Shown: positions 7,024 through 16,228, numbered from the stretch's first letter. The stretch: DNA of 64,000 nt from Bacteroidetes bacterium 43-16 (GCA_001897525.1 MKTB01000007.1:104810-168809), one strand, 5' to 3'. Program-made: numbers and translations. Notes: generated by a model not told the origin, from the letters alone.

Positions 7024-9828
7024 ATGAAAAAAGTATTCCTCTTAGATGCCTTTGCATTAATATTCCGGGCCTATTATGCCCTGATCAGAAATCCAAGGAT
7101 CACTTCTACAGGTAAAAATACCAATGCCCAATTCGGGTTTACCAATACATTGATCGACCTGATCAATAAGCAAAAGCCTACGCACATTGCCGTCTGCTTC
7201 GACACGCCCGGTGACACGGAACGCCATGTGGACTTTGCAGACTATAAAGCCAACCGGCAGGAAGCTCCGGAAGACTTGCTGGCATCCATCCCGGATATCA
7301 AAAAAATCATTGAAGGATTTAATATACCCATCATCGAAAGCCAGGGCTACGAGGCAGATGATGTGATAGGCACCCTTGCCTGGCAGGCCGCAGCCGAAGG
7401 CTTTGAAGTATATATGGTGACCCCTGATAAGGATTACGGACAACTCGTCTGCAAAGAGAATGTATTCATCTTCAAACCACCTGCTTTTGGCAACAAAGAA
7501 GAGATCATGGACGGAGCAAAAGTATGTGCCAAGTGGGACATACAACGCTGCGAGCAGGTGATCGACATCCTGGGACTGATGGGCGATGCCGTGGACAATA
7601 TTCCCGGCATTGCAGGAGTAGGTGAAAAAACGGCGGCTAAGCTCCTTAAAGAGTATGATACTTTAGAAAACGTACTGGACAACGCAGAACACATAAAAGG
7701 TGCTTTGGGCGAGAAGATCAGGGCAGGTAAAGAAAGTGCCCTACTCTCTAAAAAGCTGGCTACAATTATCACTGATGTACCTGGTGTGCAGTTCCATGAA
7801 GGAGATTTTGAATTAAGTCCTATCGATAATGATAAACTAAGCGAAATCTTCAATGAGCTGGAGTTCCGTACCATCGGGAAAAGGCTATTAGGAGAAAGTT
7901 TCAAAGTAAACAATAACGAAGCGGTACAAAAAGACCTCTTCGGCAATGATGTAGCCAGCGATAAGAAAGAAAGTGCCGGGCTTTCGGCTACCCTTGAGTT
8001 CCCCGAATACCAAACAGCGGCCAGTACACCGCATGAATACAAGATCGTTGCTGCACTGGAAGAAATTGCACAATTACTGGAAGACCTCTCTCAATACAAG
8101 GAAATTTGTTTTGATACCGAAACTACAGGCATTGATCCCAACCAGGCAGAACTGGTCGGCATGAGCTTCAGCGTAGAAAAAGGAAAAGCTTATTATGTGC
8201 CCGTACCGGCGCAAAAAGAAGAGGCTTATAAACTGGTACATGCTTTTGCTCCATTATTCGAAAACCCGGAAATTACCTGGATCGGGCAGAATATCAAATA
8301 TGATATCATCATGCTGAAGTGGTACAACCAGCACCTGGTTGGTCCAACCTTCGACACCATGGTGGCACACTATGTGGTAGAGCCCGAAGGCCGTCGTAAT
8401 ATGGACCTGCTGGCACAGCAGTACCTCAATTATGATCCCATCTCTATCACTACCCTGATCGGTAAAAAAGGCAAAGGACAACTCACCATGCGTGAAGCTC
8501 CCTTAGCCGATGTAGCCGAATATGCAGCTGAAGATGCAGATATAACACTTCAACTCAAACACAAATTCGAACCGATGCTCAAAGAGAAATCGGTAGAAAA
8601 TGTGTTTTATAATGCCGACAATCCTTTGGTCAAAGTATTGGCCAATATGGAGTTTGAAGGCGTACGCATAGATGAAGGATTCCTGAACGATTACTCTAAA
8701 GTACTGGAAGCGGATGCAAAGATCTTTGAAGAAAATGTGTATGAAGCCGCAGGCGTAAGGTTCAACCTGGCCTCCCCGAAACAACTGGGCGAAGTGCTTT
8801 TCGACAAATTAAAACTGGACCCTAAAGCCAAGAAAACCAAAACCGGGCAATATGCCACAGGAGAAGAAGTACTGGCCAAGCTCGCTTCGGAACACAAGAT
8901 AGTGGATGATATCCTCGGCTTCAGAGAACTGACCAAACTACGTAATACTTACCTGGATGCTCTGCCCACCATGGTCAATCCCAAAACAGGCAGGGTGCAT
9001 ACCTCTTACAGCCAGACGACAGCCGTTACCGGCAGGCTGGCGAGTAACAATCCCAACTTACAGAACATACCGGTACGCTCCGACAGGGGCCGCGAGATCA
9101 GGAAAGCATTCATTCCCAGGGATGAAAACCATATCCTGCTCAGTGCCGATTACTCCCAGATTGAGCTACGCATCGTGGCCGCCATCAGCGGAGATAAAAA
9201 TATGTGTGAAGCCTTCCAGAACGGGCATGACATCCATACGGCCACTGCAGCCAAAGTATATGGCGTGGAGCTTTCTGATGTCACTAAAGAGCAACGCTAT
9301 AAGGCCAAGAGTGTCAATTTTGGTATTATCTACGGGCAAGGTGCATTTGGACTGGCCGGCAACCTGGGCATCAGCAGAACAGAAGCCAAAGACATCATCG
9401 ATAGCTATAAAACCGAATTTTCGGGCATTACAGACTATATGAATGAACGGGTGCAGATGGCGCAGGAAAATGGCTTTGCAGAAACAATCCTGGGCCGGAA
9501 AATATGGCTTAAAGATATAAAATCAGCCAATGCAGTCGTTCGTGGCTATGCAGAGCGGGCCGCTATTAACGCACCTATACAGGGTTCTGCAGCGGATATG
9601 ATCAAACTCGCCATGATCAATATAGATAAAGCGATGAAAGAGCAGCAATTCAAATCACGCATGATCTTGCAGGTACATGATGAATTGATCTTTGATGTCC
9701 GGAAAGAAGAACAGGAAGCCGTAAAAGCCCTGATCATTGACCTGATGAGCAATGCATTGATTTTGCCGAATAATGTACCCGTGATTGCAGAAGCAGGATT
9801 TGGGAACAATTGGTTAGAGGCACATTAG
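7024..9828 (+). CDS. polA: DNA polymerase I
   Basis: 934 aa, the full three-domain enzyme for Okazaki-fragment processing and repair. The N-terminal 5'-3' exonuclease (residues ~1-280) has GYEADDVIGTLA and the H3TH region GVGEKTA. The 3'-5' exonuclease (~345-530) keeps the catalytic pair D364-E366 in FDTETTG, so proofreading looks intact. The polymerase domain has motif A with D709 in DYSQIELR, the O-helix region KSVNFGIIYGQG, and motif C with D886 in VHDE. Length matches family A enzymes of Bacteroidota. Monocistronic, ended by a strong hairpin at 9847. Confidence 0.97.
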   Translation: MKKVFLLDAFALIFRAYYALIRNPRITSTGKNTNAQFGFTNTLIDLINKQKPTHIAVCFDTPGDTERHVDFADYKANRQEAPEDLLASIPDIKKIIEGFNIPIIESQGYEADDVIGTLAWQAAAEGFEVYMVTPDKDYGQLVCKENVFIFKPPAFGNKEEIMDGAKVCAKWDIQRCEQVIDILGLMGDAVDNIPGIAGVGEKTAAKLLKEYDTLENVLDNAEHIKGALGEKIRAGKESALLSKKLATIITDVPGVQFHEGDFELSPIDNDKLSEIFNELEFRTIGKRLLGESFKVNNNEAVQKDLFGNDVASDKKESAGLSATLEFPEYQTAASTPHEYKIVAALEEIAQLLEDLSQYKEICFDTETTGIDPNQAELVGMSFSVEKGKAYYVPVPAQKEEAYKLVHAFAPLFENPEITWIGQNIKYDIIMLKWYNQHLVGPTFDTMVAHYVVEPEGRRNMDLLAQQYLNYDPISITTLIGKKGKGQLTMREAPLADVAEYAAEDADITLQLKHKFEPMLKEKSVENVFYNADNPLVKVLANMEFEGVRIDEGFLNDYSKVLEADAKIFEENVYEAAGVRFNLASPKQLGEVLFDKLKLDPKAKKTKTGQYATGEEVLAKLASEHKIVDDILGFRELTKLRNTYLDALPTMVNPKTGRVHTSYSQTTAVTGRLASNNPNLQNIPVRSDRGREIRKAFIPRDENHILLSADYSQIELRIVAAISGDKNMCEAFQNGHDIHTATAAKVYGVELSDVTKEQRYKAKSVNFGIIYGQGAFGLAGNLGISRTEAKDIIDSYKTEFSGITDYMNERVQMAQENGFAETILGRKIWLKDIKSANAVVRGYAERAAINAPIQGSAADMIKLAMINIDKAMKEQQFKSRMILQVHDELIFDVRKEEQEAVKALIIDLMSNALILPNNVPVIAEAGFGNNWLEAH

Positions 9829-9846
9829 ACCACAAAAAATCTATCC

Positions 9847-9890
9847 GACAGCGCTGAAGTAATGAATATTTACTTCAGCGCTGTCTTTTT
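9847..9890 (+). terminator. Strong intrinsic terminator of polA
   Basis: GACAGCGCTGAAGTAA pairs over 16 bp with TTACTTCAGCGCTGTC, followed by TTTTTA. A possible start codon at 9862 lies in its loop, which argues against that start for the next gene. Confidence 0.85.
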
Positions 9891-9944
9891 ATATAAAGAA
9901 TTCCCAAATTTAAAAAATGACAATAGCCGAGTAAACTTAATGTT

Positions 9945-9952
9945 TACCTTTG
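9945..9952 (+). promoter_or_regulatory. -7 element for the 95-aa protein gene
   Basis: TACCTTTG fits TAnnTTTG and lies 65 bp upstream of the ATG at 10018. Confidence 0.55.
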
Positions 9953-10017
9953 CCTCTTCTCTATCAATTCAACCAATTGAGAAACATTATATTTTAAATG
10001 GATTTAGCATACCGTTT

Positions 10018-10305
10018 ATGACACAGACAAGAATTAACCGCCCGGAAGACATAGACAGGATCAATACCTTCTATGCACGATTAAAAGACTTTGACAACCA
10101 CACGCTTGTAGATGCGTACAATACGGAAAAACGCGTTGTGGGCGTTCATGCGCAAACACTTTATTTAATTGCCATGAACGAGGCCTTCTTAGATCGCTTT
10201 GGTAAAAGCCCGGTCAGTATTAACGAAGAACAACAAGTAAGTATAAGCGGACCGATCTATTACATCGACCACCTGCAAACCTTTGACTGGTTTAATAAGA
10301 ACTAA
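10018..10305 (+). CDS. Small conserved-looking protein of unknown function
   Basis: 95 aa from the ATG at 10018 (MTQTRINRPEDIDRIN). Upstream in-frame codons lie in the polA terminator and over a -7 element, so they are not used. The protein is soluble and mixed alpha/beta with no signal peptide. It contains VVGVHAQTLYLIAMNEAFLDRFGKSP and ends in HLQTFDWFNKN. I do not recognise a family. It is flanked by its own promoter and a bidirectional terminator, so it is an independent gene. Confidence 0.65.
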   Translation: MTQTRINRPEDIDRINTFYARLKDFDNHTLVDAYNTEKRVVGVHAQTLYLIAMNEAFLDRFGKSPVSINEEQQVSISGPIYYIDHLQTFDWFNKN

Positions 10306-10318
10306 ATAAACCAACCGG

Positions 10319-10360
10319 ATTGGTGCCACATTGAGCTCATCTAAATGCGGCACCAATTTA
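10319..10360. terminator. Bidirectional terminator between convergent genes
   Basis: ATTGGTGCCACATT (10319-10332) pairs with AATGCGGCACCAAT (10344-10357) with a single mismatch. It lies between the 95-aa gene and the flavoprotein gene. Confidence 0.7.
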
Positions 10361-10372
10361 CAATGATCATGT

Positions 10373-11536
10373 TCACTTTATCATGCTCCCTACCCAGGCA
10401 CCGCTGGCAAAACAAGCCTGCAGCAAGTAACCGCCCGTAGGAGCATCCCAATCCATCATCTCCCCGCAACAATAAACAGCAGGAAACTGTTTCAGAGAAA
10501 GGTCATTATTTAATGCACTGAAAGGTACACCCCCAACCGTAGAGATAGCCTCATCAACAGGCCTTAAAGCTTCAATGGTAAAAGGAATGCGTTTAATAAA
10601 TTGTCCCAGGAAGTGCCTGTCCAGGAATTCCTCTTTCCTCAGCTTATGCTTAATATAAGCCACCAGAGCTTTGGCAATTTTCAATTGCTTCAAGCCTTCT
10701 GTGGGATTTTTCGCCTGTTCCAGGATATGGATAATTTTTTCGAGGCTAAAGCCCGGCTTCGCATCCAGTAATAATGCTTTATTTCCCTGTCTGAATGCAC
10801 CATTGAGGTAAAAAACAGGTGCCCCTTCAAAACCATATTGCGTAACTACCAGCTCTCCATACTTTTCCTTTTGTCCCAGGTAGCAGGCAACATGCTTTAC
10901 AGGCTGCCCCTCGAATGCCCGCACCGCCTCCGGCAACGCGATCTCGAAACCGGCATTACTTGCCTCAAAAGGAACTACCTCTATACCTTTTCCCCGGAAC
11001 AGTTCCAGCCACTTACCCGTAGCACCAGTCTTAGACCAGGAAGCACCTCCTAAAGCCAATACCAGTCTATCATAAGCTTTAGTTTCCTCGTTCCCCTCAA
11101 CCAACAATGTAACCATATCTGCATCAAAATCGACCATCTGGCAGCCGAACAGGAACGTAGCCCCTAAGCGTTTAAGATAAGCCAGCCAGGCATTTAAAAC
11201 ATCTATGGGCTTAATATGTACCTGTGGAAAAACCTTGCCGGAGGAGCCGATATAAGTGGGAATGCCAATCTTGTCCAGGAAAGCGACCAGGTCGTCTACA
11301 TCAAATGCCCGGACCATCTCACGGATCTCCTCCCGGTCATACATCTCCAGGAAAGCAGGCTGATCGATACGGTTAGAAAGATTAAAACCACCATGCCCGG
11401 CAACCAGGAATTTCCTTCCGGCAGCTTTCTTCTGTTCGTAAAAAGTCACGGCATGGCCGCGCTCAAGCAATAGAGTGCCCGCCATAAGCGCAGCAGGCCC
11501 CGTTCCGATGATGATTACCTGTTTAGCTGATTCCAA
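10373..11536 (-). CDS. BaiN/HI0933-like flavoprotein (TIGR03862-type), TTG start
   Basis: 387 aa NAD(P)/FAD-dependent oxidoreductase. The dinucleotide-binding loop GTGPAALMAG is at residues ~11-20, followed by AAGRKFLVAGHGGFNLSN, a hallmark of the HI0933/BaiN flavoprotein family. The C-terminus ends in a second FAD contact (CCGEMMDWDAPTGGYLLQACFASG). The reaction is unknown. The reading frame begins with TTG at 11536, preceded by AAGGAAAA. No ATG precedes a plausible Rossmann strand, so a TTG start is accepted. It follows the RES toxin gene by 23 bp on the same strand and may be co-transcribed with it. Confidence 0.82.
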   Translation of the reverse strand: MESAKQVIIIGTGPAALMAGTLLLERGHAVTFYEQKKAAGRKFLVAGHGGFNLSNRIDQPAFLEMYDREEIREMVRAFDVDDLVAFLDKIGIPTYIGSSGKVFPQVHIKPIDVLNAWLAYLKRLGATFLFGCQMVDFDADMVTLLVEGNEETKAYDRLVLALGGASWSKTGATGKWLELFRGKGIEVVPFEASNAGFEIALPEAVRAFEGQPVKHVACYLGQKEKYGELVVTQYGFEGAPVFYLNGAFRQGNKALLLDAKPGFSLEKIIHILEQAKNPTEGLKQLKIAKALVAYIKHKLRKEEFLDRHFLGQFIKRIPFTIEALRPVDEAISTVGGVPFSALNNDLSLKQFPAVYCCGEMMDWDAPTGGYLLQACFASGAWVGSMIK

Positions 11537-11559
11537 TATTATTTTCCTTACTATAGCAA

Positions 11560-12012
11560 TTACAATAAACGACTGTCCCAGATAAACAGCTCGGTTTCTT
11601 TTATCTTAATCTTATTTGAAAAATCAGGATGCCTGGTATTGATCACATAATTAGATTCCCTGGGCAATACTGCAGAAGGCACTTTGAGCAATAAAGTTTT
11701 TTGAGACTGGTACCATTCAGAGCCCAGGGCCTGTAGTTCCGGGTAGCTTTGTATCGATTTCCAGTTGGCGGGCAACTGGTCCAGGTCAATCGTTGTGATA
11801 TCCTTTGGTCCTACCTTCGCTTCAATGATCAGCAATTTATACGTCTGGTCAATCCGGATACCCGAGCGATGCACCACCAGTTCCAGCGTGGCTAATGAAG
11901 CCGACCCTCCGGTATAAATGACCATTTCTTCATTTTTATTCCAGCGGTTAGCTACGCCAGAGGCCACTAAAGCATTTGCGTACTGTTCCTTTCTTATATT
12001 ATACAGCAGCAT
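11560..12012 (-). CDS. RES-domain toxin of a type II toxin-antitoxin system
   Basis: 150 aa, nearly all one RES domain. Likely active-site residues by comparison with the family are R23 (ANRWN), Y33 in VIYTGGSASLATLE, E44, and S120 in PRESNYVINTRHPDF. Characterised RES toxins (MbcT, ParT) resemble ADP-ribosyltransferases and deplete NAD+ or modify a metabolic enzyme. The gene starts 5 bp after the antitoxin stop, the usual antitoxin-first order. It looks complete and undamaged. Regulation is probably by the antitoxin acting on the shared promoter upstream. Confidence 0.88.
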   Translation of the reverse strand: MLLYNIRKEQYANALVASGVANRWNKNEEMVIYTGGSASLATLELVVHRSGIRIDQTYKLLIIEAKVGPKDITTIDLDQLPANWKSIQSYPELQALGSEWYQSQKTLLLKVPSAVLPRESNYVINTRHPDFSNKIKIKETELFIWDSRLL

Positions 12013-12017
12013 AGTTC

Positions 12018-12455
12018 TTAAACATTTTCTCCATACTCCATAGCAGTAAGCCGGTTATCGATCAGGCTGATGCCCGATATCGTATCCATGAAATCCATGG
12101 GAGCCTTTTCGTCTAAAAAATAGTTGGGGGCAGCTAACCACTGCTCAAAAACAGCTGTAGTACCAAACACAGCAATACCATGTTTAAATAAAGATAAAAT
12201 GGAAATGATGTGCTCTTTGGTATTGTCTTTTAGATTCGCCTCTTTAGAACGGTAGTTCCTGAGGGTACGCGGCGTAATATTCAGCCAGTTGGAAATAACT
12301 GTATCATTCAAGGTAACCAGCTCATCCATCAATTCTATGTAAGTATTATTTACATTGTTTTTGGAGAGATAAAAGTACACGCTGCCCGGCTCATTGACCG
12401 TAGGCAACTCTTTCATAATTTTATTGTATCCTTTATTAGGGGCTTCGCTTTTCAT
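12018..12455 (-). CDS. Xre/MbcA/ParS-type antitoxin (DUF2384)
   Basis: 145 aa from the ATG at 12455. The open frame continues upstream to 12524 but runs through a -7 element, so the shorter start (MKSEAPNKG) is chosen. The N-terminal half carries a divergent Xre helix-turn-helix (LNDTVISNWLNITPRTLRNYRS). The C-terminal half (LFKHGIAVFGTTAVFEQWLAAPNYFLDEKAPMDFM split over residues ~95-130) is the toxin-binding MbcA/ParS/Xre domain. It neutralises the RES toxin encoded next and probably represses the operon. An inverted repeat at 12495-12508 is a possible operator. Confidence 0.87.
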   Translation of the reverse strand: MKSEAPNKGYNKIMKELPTVNEPGSVYFYLSKNNVNNTYIELMDELVTLNDTVISNWLNITPRTLRNYRSKEANLKDNTKEHIISILSLFKHGIAVFGTTAVFEQWLAAPNYFLDEKAPMDFMDTISGISLIDNRLTAMEYGENV

Positions 12456-12471
12456 AACACCATCTTTACTA

Positions 12472-12508
12472 CAAATATAACATTTTTCCGAATCAAAAAG
12501 GACTTTTT
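12472..12508 (-). promoter_or_regulatory. Toxin-antitoxin promoter with a small inverted repeat
   Basis: TATATTTG on the minus strand (12472-12479) is a perfect -7 element 16 bp before the antitoxin ATG. Just upstream, AAAAAG-GA-CTTTTT (12495-12508) is an exact palindrome overlapping the expected -33 position, where an Xre-type autorepressor could bind. The operator role is inference. Confidence 0.45.
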
Positions 12509-12536
12509 TCCCAATTTTAACCAAACTAAAACATGG

Positions 12537-13604
12537 CTAATTCAACTTAACGCGAGGGTCGAGTTTTGTATAGAGGAGATCGGTAATGGTGCTGATCACT
12601 ACAAAGATGGTGGCGGATACGAGGACCGCACCCATAACAACCGGGAAGTCAAATTTATCCAAAGCGTCCACCGTCAGTTTGCCCAGGCCTTTCCAGCTAA
12701 AGATAAACTCCACGAAGAAAGAACCCGCCAGCAACTCTGCAAACCAGCCTGAAATGGCGGTAACCACAGGATTGAGCGCATTAGGCAAAGCATGCTTAAA
12801 CACCACCCTGCTTTTAGAAAGCCCTTTAGCATAAGCCGTGCGTATATAATCCTGGGACAGCACATCTAGCATGGCGCTCCTGGTAAGCTGCGCGATAATG
12901 GCCAGCGGGCGAATGCCCAGGGTAATGGCAGGAAGTATTAAATGGCTGAGTGCTAAACGTCTTCCGCCAAAAGGATCATACTCCCACAAGCTACCTACCA
13001 TTTGCAAGCCGGTAAAATCAGACAGCAGGTAGCCGAAGACATAAGCAATGATGAGCCCGGCAAAAAAGCTGGGTGCGGAAATACCGATCACACTGGAGAA
13101 AATAGCACTAAAATCCCAGAACGTATTTTGCCTTAAGGCAGCGAGGATACCCAGTAATATACCAAAAACCGTAGCAATGATCATGGCAGCAGTTGCCAGT
13201 ACAAAAGTGCCCGGTAGCGAATCAGATAAAATATCCCAAACCAATCTTTTACTCTGGTAAGAACGGCCGAAATAGGGCTTTTTAGCCACCAGGTCATAAT
13301 CATCCCCCAAAGCAACCAAAGACGAATATTGGTACTTCTTATGACTCACACTGTCCGAAGCATGTACCGTTAGCGGCAGCAGGTCATTCAGGTAATAGCC
13401 ATACCGGGTTAACAGTGGCTTATCCAGGTTCAGCTCCTTACGCACATTTTCCAGGGAAGCGACATCCGATCTTTGCCCCATCGTCAACCTTGCCGGATCA
13501 CCGGGCAAAGCATTGAACAACACAAACACCAGGGTGACCACGCCCCATAATACAGAAAGCGAATAAAAAATACGTTTTAAAACAAAGCTGAGTGTCATCG
13601 TCAA
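12537..13604 (-). CDS. Peptide-type ABC transporter permease (DppB/OppB family)
   Basis: 355 aa. An N-terminal helix is followed by FNALPGDPARLTMG, the typical start of DppB/OppB permeases. An extracytoplasmic loop (~residues 45-125) and five more helices follow, with the ATPase-contact EAA loop AKGLSKSRVVFKHALPNALNPV near residue 255. Such permeases import peptides, nickel or other solutes with a second permease, two ATPases and a lipoprotein. None of these partners is next to it, so the rest of the transporter must be elsewhere. It follows the M28 peptidase gene by 89 bp on the same strand. Confidence 0.88.
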   Translation of the reverse strand: MTMTLSFVLKRIFYSLSVLWGVVTLVFVLFNALPGDPARLTMGQRSDVASLENVRKELNLDKPLLTRYGYYLNDLLPLTVHASDSVSHKKYQYSSLVALGDDYDLVAKKPYFGRSYQSKRLVWDILSDSLPGTFVLATAAMIIATVFGILLGILAALRQNTFWDFSAIFSSVIGISAPSFFAGLIIAYVFGYLLSDFTGLQMVGSLWEYDPFGGRRLALSHLILPAITLGIRPLAIIAQLTRSAMLDVLSQDYIRTAYAKGLSKSRVVFKHALPNALNPVVTAISGWFAELLAGSFFVEFIFSWKGLGKLTVDALDKFDFPVVMGAVLVSATIFVVISTITDLLYTKLDPRVKLN

Positions 13605-13693
13605 TGGTTGCGTGGTATATGGAAATGCCTTAAAATTAAATACAAAATACTTAAATAACCGCTTTTTACCTTGCTAAAGCCATAAAAGCAGCT

Positions 13694-14668
13694 TTAAAGT
13701 AAATAAATATACTGCACTAACGTTTGCCCTACCGCCTTTAATGTTGCCGTATCAATATGGCGCATATCATCATCAGTGGTATACCAATAGTCCACAAAAC
13801 CCGTACCGGAGTCTTTCGGCAGATCAATGATATCAATCGTAGGGATGCGGGCTATACTATTAATGAACACATGATCATCCGTGATCATGGCCTCTTCTTC
13901 TTGCACAAAATAAGCAGCGTAACCTGCCTGAGCCGCAGCATGCCACACCTCCTGCTGCAAACGCGGTGCATATTTTGCAGCATACCCCTCCAGGGCAAAA
14001 CGGGCATTACGCCCACCCACCATGTCCAGCAAAATACCGCCAAATGCCCTGTATCGTGCTATATGCGGATGCTGTGCCCAATATTGTGCACCCAGTCCAT
14101 AAGACTCGGCCCCCCATTTCGCTTTTCCATAGTCCTCCACATCTGTAAACAAGATATCAATACCCAAAGTACTGTCCACACGATAAGCCTGCAGCAGGCG
14201 TGCCAATTCCAGCAATACCCCAACACCACTCGCACCGTCATTAGCACCAGGCACGGGTTTTGATTTTTTATTCCGGTCGGCCCAGGGCCTGCTGTCCCAA
14301 TGTGCCAGCAGTAATAAACGCCTAGATGCTTTTGGATTAAAAGAACCGATAAGATTGATACAGCGCAGCTTTTTCTTGTCTTTAGCCGTTAAAGTGGTTT
14401 CCTGCCGGAAAACCGTATCGGCAAATTGAAGCAGGCATTGCTCCAGGTAAGCAGCACAAGCTTCCTGGGCTGCCGAGTTAGGCAGTCTCGGGCCGAAGGC
14501 CACCTGCTGCCCGATGTAGTCATAAGCATTCTGCGCATTAAAAACAGGGAGTTCCCGGTAGCTGCCCTTTGGATTATTGACTAAAGCATTTCCTTGTTCA
14601 AAGAAAAGCACCATTGCTATCAGCAGGACAATAGATTTGAGAGGCGACCGTTGTTGTATCATACGCAA
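13694..14668 (-). CDS. M28-family zinc peptidase / glutaminyl-peptide cyclotransferase-like protein
   Basis: 324 aa with an N-terminal hydrophobic segment (residues ~10-28), so exported. M28/QC motifs appear in order: LLLAHWDSRPWADR, GANDGASGVGVLLELAR (Asp zinc ligand), ILFTDVEDYG (catalytic/ligand acid), ILLDMVGG, and ITDDHVFIN (His ligand). This arrangement and length fit bacterial glutaminyl cyclases, which convert N-terminal Gln to pyroglutamate on exported proteins. An aminopeptidase cannot be excluded from sequence alone. It starts 8 bp after the flippase stop, so the two are probably one transcript. Confidence 0.82.
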   Translation of the reverse strand: MRMIQQRSPLKSIVLLIAMVLFFEQGNALVNNPKGSYRELPVFNAQNAYDYIGQQVAFGPRLPNSAAQEACAAYLEQCLLQFADTVFRQETTLTAKDKKKLRCINLIGSFNPKASRRLLLLAHWDSRPWADRNKKSKPVPGANDGASGVGVLLELARLLQAYRVDSTLGIDILFTDVEDYGKAKWGAESYGLGAQYWAQHPHIARYRAFGGILLDMVGGRNARFALEGYAAKYAPRLQQEVWHAAAQAGYAAYFVQEEEAMITDDHVFINSIARIPTIDIIDLPKDSGTGFVDYWYTTDDDMRHIDTATLKAVGQTLVQYIYLL

Positions 14669-14676
14669 AGCAGAGG

Positions 14677-16200
14677 CTATTTAAGAAACTTCCCGATGAG
14701 CGGCATCGTTTTCAGCTCAGATCGCTCTAAACGTAAGACCAGCAAACAAAACAGCCCAAACAATACACAACCGGAAGCAATACGGATAAGCACATGATCC
14801 GGACCGGAGTACAGCTCCCCGATCTTATGCTGAACAAAATAAAGGACAACAATGGAGACTAGGTAAACCGCTATTCTCTTCACCGGATAAGGCACCGGGA
14901 AATAGCGCTGCCCTACCAGGTAGCAAACCACTACCATAGAGGCATAACAAGCTAAGGTGGTCCATGCCGCTGCCCACATTTCATATTTCGGAATAAAGAA
15001 ATAATTACCGGCCAGCGTAATGGCTGCACCGAACATGGTGATGGCTACACCGATCCTCATTTTATTGGTCACCTTATACCAGGTTGATAAATTATAGTAA
15101 ATACCACTCAGTACATTGGCAAATAATAACACCGGCACGATATACAAACCGGAATGGTACGCTTTACCCAGGTAATTGATCCAGATATCTTCTAAAAATA
15201 AAGCCGTAGTAAGGAAGGCCAGGCAAACAGTGATCACAAACCATTTCATCACTTTGGCATACAGATCGGGCGCGCTTTTATCCTGTGCCCGGCTGAAGAA
15301 GAAAGGTTCTGCAGCCATCCGGAAAGCGGTAATGAACATCGTAACAACAATAGAAACCTTATAGCTGGCTGAATAAATACTCTGGATCGTTTTGGCATAT
15401 TCCTCTGTATTATCAATATACCAGATCAACATCTGACGGTCGATCACCTCATTGGCCACACCGGCAAGGCCGATAAAGATCATAGGTGAAGCATAACCAA
15501 ACATTCGCTGCCAGAGGCCCGGCTCAAACTTAAACCGGAACTGCTTCCATTCTGCAAACAGGGCCAGGAAGGTAAAAATGCTTTGCAATAAATTGGCAAA
15601 TAAAACCAAGCTGACAATATCATATTTACGGCTGATCCCGGCCCAGAAGCCATCCGGACTGGCAGCGATCAATTTAGGCATGATCACCAGGAAAAAGAAC
15701 ACGCCCAATATATTGATCACGATACCAAACACCTTGATAAAAGCATACTTCCGCGGTTTCTGCTCCTGTCGCAGGCGGGCAAAAGGAATCGTCTGCAGGG
15801 TATCAAAAAACAAGATCCCGATAGCCAGGTTAATATAATTGACATGATCGCTCAGCACAATAAAGTCGGCCACCGGCTGCCGGAAAAAATACATGGTGGC
15901 ACAAAGCAACAAGGTACTGATGATCAGGGAACCGAAAGCGGTATTATAAATATTGCGGGAATTGGTTCTTTCCAGGGAGCAAAAACGGAAGTAAGCCGTT
16001 TCCATTCCATAAGTAAAGATGACATTTAACAGGGCAAAATAGGAGTAGATCAGGCCTATACTACCATATTGGATCACTTCTCCGGGGTTAACCAGGAAAT
16101 AAGTCAACAGCGGTGTCATCAATGCATTCAGCATCTTAGCAGCGACCGCACTTGTGCCATACCAGATCGTTTGTCCGGCTAGTTTTTTTACTTCTGACAA
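14677..16200 (-). CDS. Polysaccharide flippase-like membrane protein (MOP superfamily)
   Basis: 507 aa with about 12-14 evenly spaced membrane helices. It resembles Wzx-type oligosaccharide flippases of Bacteroidota (LAGQTIWYGTSAVAAKMLN at the start; a middle segment with PFARLRQEQKPRKYAF). Such proteins move lipid-linked glycans across the inner membrane for surface polysaccharide assembly. No glycosyltransferases are adjacent, so the substrate is unknown. A -7 element (TAAGTTTG) lies upstream, and the M28 peptidase gene follows closely. Confidence 0.85.
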   Translation of the reverse strand: MSEVKKLAGQTIWYGTSAVAAKMLNALMTPLLTYFLVNPGEVIQYGSIGLIYSYFALLNVIFTYGMETAYFRFCSLERTNSRNIYNTAFGSLIISTLLLCATMYFFRQPVADFIVLSDHVNYINLAIGILFFDTLQTIPFARLRQEQKPRKYAFIKVFGIVINILGVFFFLVIMPKLIAASPDGFWAGISRKYDIVSLVLFANLLQSIFTFLALFAEWKQFRFKFEPGLWQRMFGYASPMIFIGLAGVANEVIDRQMLIWYIDNTEEYAKTIQSIYSASYKVSIVVTMFITAFRMAAEPFFFSRAQDKSAPDLYAKVMKWFVITVCLAFLTTALFLEDIWINYLGKAYHSGLYIVPVLLFANVLSGIYYNLSTWYKVTNKMRIGVAITMFGAAITLAGNYFFIPKYEMWAAAWTTLACYASMVVVCYLVGQRYFPVPYPVKRIAVYLVSIVVLYFVQHKIGELYSGPDHVLIRIASGCVLFGLFCLLVLRLERSELKTMPLIGKFLK

Positions 16201-16220
16201 GGTTGTTTCATTTTAAACCA

Positions 16221-16228
16221 CAAACTTA
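16221..16228 (-). promoter_or_regulatory. -7 element for the flippase-M28 operon
   Basis: TAAGTTTG on the minus strand, 20 bp upstream of the ATG at 16200. Confidence 0.6.

Noticed and set aside
7434..8042. 202-codon antisense open frame in polA
   Set aside because: It lies wholly within the polA exonuclease region, is Ser/Leu-rich shadow coding, and has no promoter or homologous motif.
9862..10017. Longer N-terminus for the 95-aa protein (start at 9862)
   Set aside because: This stretch lies in the polA terminator and across a -7 element, and its translation is not protein-like.
12455..12524. Extra 23 N-terminal residues on the Xre antitoxin
   Set aside because: The extension would be encoded across and upstream of the -7 element TATATTTG, so it would not be in the mRNA.
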